A stretch of DNA of 11,774 nt from UBA5314 sp964635975 (GTDB lineage: Bacteria; Bacillota; Syntrophomonadia; Syntrophomonadales; Syntrophomonadaceae). Below are positions 1 to 5,310 of this stretch, one piece after another. A program made the translations under genes and the position numbers. Under the pieces are notes generated by a model. That model worked only from the letters and a program-made list of their open reading frames with translations. It did no database searches and was not told the DNA's origin. Position 1 is the first letter of the stretch. Every line of letters starts with the position of its first letter. The stretch covers positions 1 through 11,774 of the forward strand of contig CAZWPO010000052.1 of NCBI GenBank assembly GCA_964635975.1, in the 5' to 3' direction.

Positions 1-1
1 G

Positions 2-478
2 TGCTACAGCTTTACGAGCAGCCGCGAGGATGCCCTGGACCTTACTCAAGAGGTTTTCTTTAGAGTCTTTCAAGGTCTGGACAGTTATCAACTCAACCGC
101 TCTTTTAAACCATGGCTGCGCAGGGTGGCGGTTAACACTTGTATAAACTTCGCCGAGAAGCGTTCTATGGCTCCGCTTTTCCTGGATCAACCCATTGCGG
201 GCAGCAATTTGACCCTGGCAGATACGCTGGCTTCTTCAGATAATGATCCTGCTTTGGAGTATGAATGGGAGGAGACCGGGGCATTTCTCAAACAGGCGAT
301 AAACAGGCTTCCGGAGGCCTACAGACTGCTGGTTATTCTGCGCCACCAGGAAGGTATGAGCTATAAAGAAATATCTGACGTGACCGGATTACCGTTGGGT
401 ACCGTTAAAACAAACCTGTTCCGCGCTCGCAATGCTCTGCGAAAAGAATTATCTGCACACTATTCCTGGGAGGTATGA
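2..478 (+). CDS. RNA polymerase sigma factor, ECF-like (5' truncated by window edge)
   Basis: The reading frame is open from base 2 and ends at the TGA at 476-478, so the start lies outside the window and about 158 codons are visible. The first visible residues (SREDALDLTQEVFFRVF, then a PWL segment) read as sigma region 2, the part that binds core polymerase and the -10 element. After a linker come residues typical of region 4.2 (LPEAYRLLVILRHQEGMSYK, then LPLGTVKTNLFRARNALRKEL), the helix-turn-helix that reads the -35 element. The family role is to direct RNA polymerase to a specific regulon. An anti-sigma gene starts 4 nt downstream, the usual arrangement for a regulated ECF sigma. The first ATG or GTG inside the window falls within the protein and is not the real start. 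The family is clear; the regulon cannot be read from the sequence. Confidence 0.93.
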   Translation, partial: CYSFTSSREDALDLTQEVFFRVFQGLDSYQLNRSFKPWLRRVAVNTCINFAEKRSMAPLFLDQPIAGSNLTLADTLASSDNDPALEYEWEETGAFLKQAINRLPEAYRLLVILRHQEGMSYKEISDVTGLPLGTVKTNLFRARNALRKELSAHYSWEV

Positions 479-482
479 AAGG

Positions 483-920
483 TTGGAATGCAATCAGGAA
501 AATCTACAAATGTACCTGGATGGAGAGATGGATGCCCGGGAGCGGCATGAGCTGGAAGACCACCTGGGCAGCTGCCATCACTGCCGCCAGGAAATGGGGC
601 GCTTAAAGCTATTATGGCTTGAACTGGGTCAGGTCAGTGATATGGAAATACCGTCTGAGCTGGCATATATCCGCCAGCAAGTTATAAGCCAGGCAATTAA
701 AAATAGGAACGAATCTGAGGACCAAGCGGGTTACTGGCAGGCGCAGAAACTGGCCTGGCAGCCGGCCCTGGTAGGGGCTAGCCATTTTCCAGGTGTGGGA
801 TTGCTTTCAAACATTGGCCGGGCTGCAGTCCGCCAGGGCCCTAAACTGATGTCGGGCACCGCAGCATTAACTGGACGATTGATTTTAACTTCGCGGGATA
901 AAAATGGAGGAAGCCGGTGA
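483..920 (+). CDS. Zinc-finger (HC2-type) anti-sigma factor
   Basis: This 145-residue protein begins MECNQENLQMYLDGEMD, the classic opening of zf-HC2/ZAS anti-sigma factors, and carries the H-x3-C-x2-C zinc ligand motif (HLGSCHHC) at about residues 29-36. I chose the TTG at 483 because a GGGAGG ribosome binding site at 468-473 lies 9 nt upstream and because the protein then starts exactly at the family domain. The in-frame ATG at 432 would lie inside the sigma gene and add a non-family extension. Family members bind and hold off the cognate sigma, here almost certainly the product of the gene 4 nt upstream. The C-terminal half (WQPALVGASHF onward) is moderately hydrophobic and glycine-rich but has no convincing membrane helix, so it may be soluble or peripheral. 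The stop overlaps the start of the next gene. Confidence 0.85.
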   Translation: MECNQENLQMYLDGEMDARERHELEDHLGSCHHCRQEMGRLKLLWLELGQVSDMEIPSELAYIRQQVISQAIKNRNESEDQAGYWQAQKLAWQPALVGASHFPGVGLLSNIGRAAVRQGPKLMSGTAALTGRLILTSRDKNGGSR

Positions 921-1573
921 ATGAGATATTAATTTACAGTCTCATAGTCCTGGGCACTTTATTGGCACTATTCCTTCTGGTCCCCATACATTTTGACGGA
1001 TCGTTTGAATATGCAGGCCATCTGAATATAACCGGGCGGATAAGGTGGGCCTCAGGGCTGATATGTTTTGAAATAAATCGCCACCAGGAAATGCTTTGCT
1101 GGAGACTTCGAGTTTTGGGTTTTCGAAAATCCGGGCCAGTAAGGAATGCCGGAGAGGAAAGGGGATTGCTGGAGAAAACCAGTTCGAAAAAGAGGCAATC
1201 CGGGTCACCAGGAAAAATAATGTCCTACGTCAACCGCCAATTACTTGCAGAAATTAAAACTGTATCACTAAAGCTCATGCGGGCACTGCATCTTGATCTA
1301 AATCTTTCCGGCAGGTATGGTTTTGATGATTCTTCATTGACGGGCTACGCAGCTGCCGTCATGGCGGCACTAAATTCAGGAAGCTCAGTGAATCTGGTCC
1401 CCGACTTTTCAAGGGAGGTGCTGGATGTCCGGGGGAATCTTAAAGGATGGTTGATTCCAATGAGAATCATAGGTATAGCGTTGTCATTTCTATTAAAAAA
1501 GCCGGTCAGAGCCATTTGGTGGCCGATGATAAAATTCAGAAAGAAGCAAAAGGAGGTTTTTAAATATGCTTAA
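917..1573 (+). CDS. DUF2953-type membrane-anchored protein
   Basis: This 218-residue protein starts at GTG 917, overlapping the anti-sigma stop by 4 nt, with a TGGAGG ribosome binding site at 905-910. Residues about 4-22 form one hydrophobic helix (ILIYSLIVLGTLLALFLLVP), followed by a beta-rich section (HFDGSFEYAGHLNITGRIRW) and a basic central linker. A second hydrophobic stretch lies near the C-terminus (MRIIGIALSFLL), followed by a strongly basic tail. This layout and its position directly before a GerW/YtfJ gene match the DUF2953 family, which is common in spore formers and usually sits in this context. A role in the sporulating cell envelope is inference from the neighbour. No catalytic motif is visible. 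The gene end overlaps the next start by 8 nt, suggesting translational coupling. Confidence 0.75.
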   Translation: MNEILIYSLIVLGTLLALFLLVPIHFDGSFEYAGHLNITGRIRWASGLICFEINRHQEMLCWRLRVLGFRKSGPVRNAGEERGLLEKTSSKKRQSGSPGKIMSYVNRQLLAEIKTVSLKLMRALHLDLNLSGRYGFDDSSLTGYAAAVMAALNSGSSVNLVPDFSREVLDVRGNLKGWLIPMRIIGIALSFLLKKPVRAIWWPMIKFRKKQKEVFKYA

Positions 1574-1916
1574 AGAGAGTATTGAAGCTATGGTATCTCA
1601 CCTCGAAAACATGATTCAGGTAAAAACAGTGGTAGGAGACCCCATCGAAAGTCACGGTAAGACTATAATTCCGTTGCTCTCCGTTAGGCTTGGTTTCGGC
1701 GCCGGGGGCGGGGAAGGCAACGACCCGCAGAAAGGTGTCGGTAAGGGTGATGGAGGCGGTGCGGGTATGAATCTGTCGCCTGCTGCTCTGCTGGTAATCG
1801 ACGACAGTGGTGTGCAGGTATATTCACTCGCTAAAAAGGGCGGGATGGAAAAAATTGCCGAGCTTCTTCCGGAAGTAATGGCGAAAATGGATAAAAGCGG
1901 CAATCCCGGCAAGTAG
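1566..1916 (+). CDS. gerW: GerW/YtfJ-family sporulation protein
   Basis: This 116-residue protein opens MLKESIEAMVSHLENMIQVK and continues TVVGDPIESHGKTIIPLLSV, then a glycine-rich low-complexity stretch (about residues 45-75), then SPAALLVIDDSGVQVYSL. That order is characteristic of the GerW (YtfJ) family. The B. subtilis member is a sporulation protein linked to spore germination. The start ATG at 1566 has an AAGGAGG site about 10 nt upstream and overlaps the preceding gene by 8 nt. It is the last gene of the sigma/anti-sigma/DUF2953 unit and is followed within 20 nt by an intrinsic terminator. No membrane segment is visible. The family call is strong. A role in this organism's spores is inferred from the family. 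Confidence 0.9.
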   Translation: MLKESIEAMVSHLENMIQVKTVVGDPIESHGKTIIPLLSVRLGFGAGGGEGNDPQKGVGKGDGGGAGMNLSPAALLVIDDSGVQVYSLAKKGGMEKIAELLPEVMAKMDKSGNPGK

Positions 1917-1933
1917 CCCATATTGATGTTTAG

Positions 1934-1963
1934 AGCCCGGCTGTTACCGGTAGCTGGGCTTTT
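1934..1963 (+). terminator. Intrinsic terminator after the gerW operon
   Basis: A 9-bp stem pairs 1934-1942 with 1952-1960, including one G-U pair. The loop is 9 nt and a run of four T follows at 1960-1963. It lies 17 nt after the gerW stop, so it probably ends the sigma/anti-sigma/DUF2953/gerW transcript. Confidence 0.8.
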
Positions 1964-1989
1964 ATCATTTCTACCTGCAAATGTCGGTC

Positions 1990-2009
1990 GGGAGAGGGTA
2001 TCTCCCTTT
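1990..2009 (+). terminator. Possible second small hairpin terminator
   Basis: GGGAGA at 1990-1995 pairs perfectly with TCTCCC at 2001-2006 around a 5-nt loop, followed by only TTT. The T-run is short, so this is a weak terminator or simply a hairpin upstream of the acetyltransferase promoter. Confidence 0.3.
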
Positions 2010-2036
2010 AGCCCTGATAATGATGTAAAATATAAT
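2007..2036 (+). promoter_or_regulatory. Possible promoter for the GNAT gene
   Basis: A perfect -10 hexamer TATAAT lies at 2031-2036. The best -35 candidate 17-18 nt upstream (TTTAGC, 2007-2012) is poor. The position fits a monocistronic start for the acetyltransferase about 100 nt downstream. Only the -10 element is convincing. Confidence 0.4.
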
Positions 2037-2134
2037 GAGTGGGATTAGGAGTGGGATCCAATTTACTTCCCACTGCTTGGATGAGACCTGAAAAAGAGGC
2101 CATCAAGCGTTAGACATGGGGAGCGATGCACACT

Positions 2135-2632
2135 ATGAATAACAAGTTTGAAACCAGTATCGACAACAAGACCTGGACCAGAAATGGCTTTTACATCTCC
2201 ACCAACAAGGCGTTCTTAAACCTGGATTTCATCTACAACTTTCTGGCCCGCGAGTCCTATTGGGCAAAAGGTGTCAAAGAAGAAATCGTTAGAAAGTCCA
2301 TAGTCAACACGGCTTTTTGTTTCGGGATCTATAACGGAGACCCGGGCGATTCTAAAACGGAACAGGTTGGCTTCGGCAGGGTGATAAGCGATCTGGCAAC
2401 AATTGCATACATGGCGGATGTTTTTGTGGCGGAGCCATACCGCGGTTTGGGCCTGTCTAAGTGGCTGATGAGCACGATTATTGACACAGAGGAATTAAAG
2501 CAGGTGCGAGTTTTTCTTCTGGGGACCAGGGATGCCCATTCACTGTATGCCAGGTACGGTTTTGACCACATAGACGATCCACGCAATTTTATGAAGATAA
2601 AACGGGCATACCCTGAGCAAGATCAGGACTGA
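2135..2632 (+). CDS. GNAT-family N-acetyltransferase
   Basis: The protein has 165 residues from the ATG at 2135. An alternative ATG at 2126 sits only 2-3 nt after the GGGGAG ribosome binding site (2118-2123), whereas 2135 is 11 nt away, so 2135 is preferred. The acetyl-CoA binding motif A is clear: a beta strand MADVFVAE followed by YRGLGLSKWLM, matching R-x-x-G-x-G/A. Near the C-terminus, RDAHSLYARYGFDHI matches the motif B region, where the Tyr often serves as general acid. Family enzymes move acetyl from acetyl-CoA to an amine; the acceptor here cannot be told. The protein looks cytosolic. It stands alone, between the terminator of the upstream operon and the promoter of the trp leader. 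Confidence 0.9.
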   Translation: MNNKFETSIDNKTWTRNGFYISTNKAFLNLDFIYNFLARESYWAKGVKEEIVRKSIVNTAFCFGIYNGDPGDSKTEQVGFGRVISDLATIAYMADVFVAEPYRGLGLSKWLMSTIIDTEELKQVRVFLLGTRDAHSLYARYGFDHIDDPRNFMKIKRAYPEQDQD

Positions 2633-2715
2633 ATGATCTGTTCGGTAATATGAAGCTGTGGCCCCCATTCTTGTTTAGAAGAATAAATGTCATTAGCGTA
2701 TCTGATGTAAGGAGA

Positions 2716-2744
2716 TTTACAAACCGCCATACCCGCGCTATAAT
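2716..2744 (+). promoter_or_regulatory. Sigma-A-type promoter of trpBA
   Basis: TTTACA at 2716-2721 and TATAAT at 2739-2744 are separated by exactly 17 nt, a near-consensus housekeeping promoter. Transcription would start near 2751, directly before the T-box leader. Confidence 0.85.
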
Positions 2745-2751
2745 ATGAAAA

Positions 2752-3027
2752 ACATATTTGAAAACCGATGAGCAAGAGAAGTAGGAATCGATCAATGTAC
2801 TCAGAGAGCCGCTAGCTGCTGAGAATGCGGTTGCAGAGATGGTTTTGAATGGCCTTGCGAGGTTGGCCCGAAATTCTTATGAAAGTAGGCGCTGACGGGA
2901 GCCCTGTCCGTTATCAGCTGGGTGCATATGTTGGTATGCAAAATGAGTGGGCGATTCTATCGTCAATCTGGGTGGTACCGCAGAAGTATAAAGCTTTTGT
3001 CCCTTTGTAGGGGCAAAGGCTTTTTTG
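2752..3027 (+). promoter_or_regulatory. T-box leader, tRNA-Trp specific, controlling trpBA
   Basis: The leader has the T-box elements in order. A Stem I base with a GATGA-type kink-turn lies near 2767 and the conserved AGAGAG lies near 2803. The specifier loop reads GAA-TGG-CCTT with the Trp codon at 2850-2852, and GAAAGTAGGC follows at 2881-2890. A Stem III-like hairpin (2924-2928 with 2935-2939) comes next. The hallmark T-box sequence GGGTGGTACCGC at 2970-2981 is followed by a terminator hairpin. In this family, uncharged tRNA pairs with the specifier and with the T-box bulge, which favours the antiterminator and lets transcription continue. Here that means trpBA is made when charged tRNA-Trp runs short. 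A second TGG at 2864-2866 is not in the specifier position. Confidence 0.95.
2991..3027 (+). terminator. T-box-controlled terminator before trpB
   Basis: A stem of about 12 bp forms between 2991-3003 and 3010-3022 with a short loop, and is followed by a T-run (3021-3026). Its 5' side lies immediately after the T-box sequence, so antiterminator and terminator folds are mutually exclusive. Confidence 0.9.
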
Positions 3028-3072
3028 TTGTTGCAGATGGCACGACTTATCAATCAGAGAAGGAGGGTTACT

Positions 3073-4257
3073 ATGTCAAAAGGGAGATTTGGAATCCATG
3101 GCGGCCAGTACATTCCCGAAACGCTGATGAATGCGATAATCGAATTGGAACAGGCATATAACAGATTTAAGAACGATCCTGAATTTGTAAATGAACTCGA
3201 TGATCTTTTCCGGAATTATGCCGGGCGGCCTTCTATGCTGTACTTTGCGGAAAGGATGACCAGGAATCTAGGCGGGGCCAAGATCTATCTCAAACGGGAA
3301 GACCTCAATCACACCGGATCCCACAAGATCAATAATGTTCTAGGGCAGGTACTGCTGGCTAAAAAGATGGGCAAAACCCGGGTAATTGCGGAGACGGGAG
3401 CCGGGCAGCACGGGGTTGCCACCGCTACTGCTGCAGCCCTTCTGGGCATGGAATGCGAGGTGTTCATGGGTAGGGAAGATACCGAACGCCAGGCGTTGAA
3501 TGTTTACCGCATGGAACTACTGGGATCCAAGGTGCATTCAGTAACCAGCGGAACTCAAACGTTGAAGGACGCGGTGAGCGAGACCTTTCGGGAATGGACG
3601 GCGCGGGTAGACGATACCCACTATGTGTTGGGCTCGGTAATGGGTCCGCATCCTTTCCCCACTATAGTAAGGGATTTTCAGAGCGTGATTGGGCGCGAAG
3701 TAAAAGAGCAGATTCTAAAAAAGGAGGGTCGGCTTCCCGATGCATTACTTGCCTGCGTAGGAGGCGGCAGCAATGCCATGGGACTTTTCTATGAGTTCAT
3801 TAAGGATTCCGGTGTGCGATTGATTGGCTGTGAAGCGGCAGGGCACGGCATCGATACAGACAAACATGCCGCCACCATGACTACCGGAACCATAGGCATT
3901 TTTCACGGAATGAAGTCATATTTCTGCCAGGATGAGTATGGGCAGATCGCCCCGGTCTATTCGATATCAGCAGGTTTGGATTATCCGGGGATCGGCCCCG
4001 AGCACTCGTATTTGCGAGATACCGAACGGGCAGAGTACGTGCCCATTACTGACGAAGAGGCGGTGCAGGCCTTCGAGTATTTATCGCGTATGGAAGGTAT
4101 TATTCCGGCTATTGAAAGCGCTCATGCCGTGGCCTATGCGAGGAAGATCGCGCCTGAGATGGGGAAGGAGCAAATAATAGTAATAAATCTTTCCGGCCGG
4201 GGAGACAAAGATGTGGCAGCGATTTCACGTTATCGGGGGGTTGAGATTTATGAGTAG
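3073..4257 (+). CDS. trpB: Tryptophan synthase beta subunit
   Basis: TrpB condenses indole with L-serine to give L-tryptophan, using PLP, in the alpha2-beta2 complex with TrpA. The start ATG at 3073 has a GGAGG site 7 nt upstream and gives 394 residues, the usual TrpB length. An in-frame TTG at 3025 lies in the terminator T-run and would add 16 non-family residues. The PLP lysine is in HTGSHKINN (Lys85) and the catalytic Glu is in ETGAGQHG (Glu107). The phosphate-binding loop is GGGSNAMG, and the C-terminal LSGRGDKD carries the Ser near the pyridine nitrogen. All key residues are present, so the enzyme should be active and of the classical TrpB1 type. It contains one Trp residue. The stop overlaps the trpA start by 8 nt, so the subunits are probably coupled in translation. 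Confidence 0.97.
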   Translation: MSKGRFGIHGGQYIPETLMNAIIELEQAYNRFKNDPEFVNELDDLFRNYAGRPSMLYFAERMTRNLGGAKIYLKREDLNHTGSHKINNVLGQVLLAKKMGKTRVIAETGAGQHGVATATAAALLGMECEVFMGREDTERQALNVYRMELLGSKVHSVTSGTQTLKDAVSETFREWTARVDDTHYVLGSVMGPHPFPTIVRDFQSVIGREVKEQILKKEGRLPDALLACVGGGSNAMGLFYEFIKDSGVRLIGCEAAGHGIDTDKHAATMTTGTIGIFHGMKSYFCQDEYGQIAPVYSISAGLDYPGIGPEHSYLRDTERAEYVPITDEEAVQAFEYLSRMEGIIPAIESAHAVAYARKIAPEMGKEQIIVINLSGRGDKDVAAISRYRGVEIYE

Positions 4258-5023
4258 AGTTAAAGAGGCGTTTGCCAGTGGCAAAGCATTTATACCCTTT
4301 ATCACAGCCGGTGATCCATCGCTTGAGATAAGCGAACAGCTGGTGCTCAAAATGGCTGAGAATGGGGCCGATCTCATAGAAATAGGGATTCCATTTTCTG
4401 ATCCGGTGGCGGAAGGGGAAGTAATCCAAAAAGCCGATGCCCGTGCTCTGGAAGCCGGATCGACTACTGACCGTATATTTTCCATGGTCCAGCGCATCCG
4501 CGAGAAGAGCAGCGTGCCCCTGGCGTTTATGACCTATGTGAATCCTATCTTCTCTTATGGAAGTGAGCGCTTCCTACAGAGGTGCCAGGAAATCGGGATC
4601 GATGCTCTGATCATTCCTGATCTACCTTTCGAGGAAAAGGAAGAAGTGCTGCCTTACTCAAATAAATACGGTATTGAATTGATTTCACTCATCGCGCCCA
4701 CATCTCAGGAACGGGTGAAGCTGATTGCCAGCGAAGCTCAAGGATTTGTCTACTGCGTCTCTTCGATGGGGGTAACTGGTGTAAGAGCTGAGATTACGAC
4801 TGATGTAGCTGAAATGGTTAGGCAGGTTAAGGCGGTTAAGGATATACCTTGCGCTATCGGCTTCGGTATATCTACGCCCGAACAAGCGGCAGAGATGGTA
4901 AAGGAAGCTGATGGCGTGATAGTGGGAAGCGCAATCGTTAAAATTGTTGAGCAATATGGCATAGGCTGCGTACCCCGCGTGGAGGAATATGTAAAGGCTA
5001 TGAAAAAAGCGATAAGTTTTTAA
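4250..5023 (+). CDS. trpA: Tryptophan synthase alpha subunit
   Basis: TrpA cleaves indole-3-glycerol phosphate to indole and glyceraldehyde 3-phosphate and channels indole to TrpB. I start it at ATG 4250 (MSRVKEAF, 257 residues), 8 nt inside the trpB end, behind a GGGGGGTTGAG ribosome binding site; an in-frame ATG at 4211 lies well inside trpB. The catalytic Glu (E. coli Glu49) is Glu44 in DLIEIG. The loop reads FSDPVAEG, so E. coli Asp60 corresponds to Glu55 here, a conservative swap at a catalytic position. The phosphate-site loops SSMGVTG and GFGIS and the final GSAIV are intact. The protein contains no Trp. No terminator is seen between its stop and the trpDCF promoter 26 nt downstream. 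Confidence 0.97.
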   Translation: MSRVKEAFASGKAFIPFITAGDPSLEISEQLVLKMAENGADLIEIGIPFSDPVAEGEVIQKADARALEAGSTTDRIFSMVQRIREKSSVPLAFMTYVNPIFSYGSERFLQRCQEIGIDALIIPDLPFEEKEEVLPYSNKYGIELISLIAPTSQERVKLIASEAQGFVYCVSSMGVTGVRAEITTDVAEMVRQVKAVKDIPCAIGFGISTPEQAAEMVKEADGVIVGSAIVKIVEQYGIGCVPRVEEYVKAMKKAISF

Positions 5024-5048
5024 TCGTTTGTACACGGTTTGATACTTG

Positions 5049-5077
5049 TTGACAGTTATTTGGGCAAAGCGTATATT
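5049..5077 (+). promoter_or_regulatory. Sigma-A-type promoter of trpDCF
   Basis: A perfect -35 TTGACA lies at 5049-5054 and a -10 TATATT at 5072-5077, with a 17-nt spacer. The start site would be near 5084, about 9 nt before the first canonical (G/U)AG triplet. It begins 26 nt after the trpA stop, so trpDCF has its own start although it follows trpBA closely. Confidence 0.9.
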
Positions 5078-5087
5078 AACCATAATC

Positions 5088-5140
5088 GAATATAGTTGAG
5101 ATGAGCATAGCAGAGTAGAGATTGGCTTAGTTGAGCTTGG
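5088..5140 (+). promoter_or_regulatory. TRAP (MtrB)-like RNA binding site 1 in the trpD leader
   Basis: Eight (G/U)AG triplets sit in one strict 5-nt register: TAG 5093, GAG 5098, GAG 5103, TAG 5108, GAG 5113, GAG 5118, TAG 5128 and GAG 5133 (first bases given). The same register holds near-matches GAA at 5088, TGG at 5123 and TGG at 5138, so 11 positions span the site. TRAP is an 11-subunit ring that binds 11 GAG/UAG repeats with 2-3 nt spacers when loaded with tryptophan. The site begins at the predicted 5' end of the RNA. Its last repeats overlap the 5' arm of a predicted antiterminator, the same geometry as the B. subtilis trp leader. TRAP itself is not encoded here. Confidence 0.85.
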
Positions 5141-5168
5141 TTGTATACGTACGCATAGACCAGGGCTT
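5133..5168 (+). promoter_or_regulatory. Predicted antiterminator competing with the trpD attenuator
   Basis: By eye, 5133-5146 can pair with 5155-5168 in about 13 pairs with two single-base bulges and several G-U pairs, closing an 8-nt loop (5147-5154). This uses the 5' arm of the terminator and includes the last canonical TRAP-like triplet (GAG 5133) and the TGG at 5138. TRAP binding would block it and allow the terminator to form. The pairing is weaker than the terminator and was not computed. Confidence 0.55.
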
Positions 5169-5188
5169 GCAAAAGCTCTGGTCTTTTT
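5157..5188 (+). terminator. Intrinsic terminator (attenuator) in the trpD leader
   Basis: A 12-bp stem pairs 5157-5168 with 5173-5184, with one G-U pair, closed by a GCAA tetraloop and followed by five T. It lies about 105 nt after the predicted transcription start and 120 nt before trpD, so it must be read through to express trpDCF. It may also stop transcripts coming from trpBA. Confidence 0.92.
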
Positions 5189-5230
5189 GTCCTGGTATAC
5201 GGTGAGAATCCAGAATATCGAGATGGGATT

Positions 5231-5283
5231 GGGGTGAGGAGAGCAGAGTAGAGCGGTATCGAGAGGAGATTAGCAGAGTCTGA
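5231..5283 (+). promoter_or_regulatory. TRAP (MtrB)-like RNA binding site 2 upstream of the trpD ribosome binding site
   Basis: Eight canonical triplets again fall in one 5-nt register: GAG 5236, 5241, 5246, 5251, 5261 and 5266, TAG 5271 and GAG 5276. Non-canonical GGG 5231, GTA 5256 and TGA 5281 complete 11 positions. A further GAG at 5220 lies just out of register. The array ends 14 nt before the AAGGAG Shine-Dalgarno sequence (5297-5302) and 28 nt before the trpD ATG. In B. subtilis, TRAP bound near a ribosome binding site lowers translation, so this site could add translational control to the upstream attenuator. That role is inferred; the array itself is plainly visible. Confidence 0.8.
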
Positions 5284-5310
5284 AATTATACTTTATAAGG
5301 AGCGAACGAT

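Noticed and set aside
2667..2684. ATTCTT/AAGAAT hairpin after the acetyltransferase
   Set aside because: Six AT-rich base pairs with no T-run; too weak to call a terminator.
2922..3161. 79-residue plus-strand ORF over the T-box and trpB start
   Set aside because: It overlaps the T-box, the terminator and the trpB start in another frame and resembles no protein.
5101..5118. Short ORF MSIAE in the trpD leader as a Trp leader peptide
   Set aside because: It has no Trp codons and no ribosome binding site. Its bases are part of the (G/U)AG array, which explains them better.
5084..5310. A second T-box in the trpD leader
   Set aside because: There is no GGGTGGNACCGC sequence, no AGTA or Stem I features, and only about 73 nt before the terminator, too short for a T-box.
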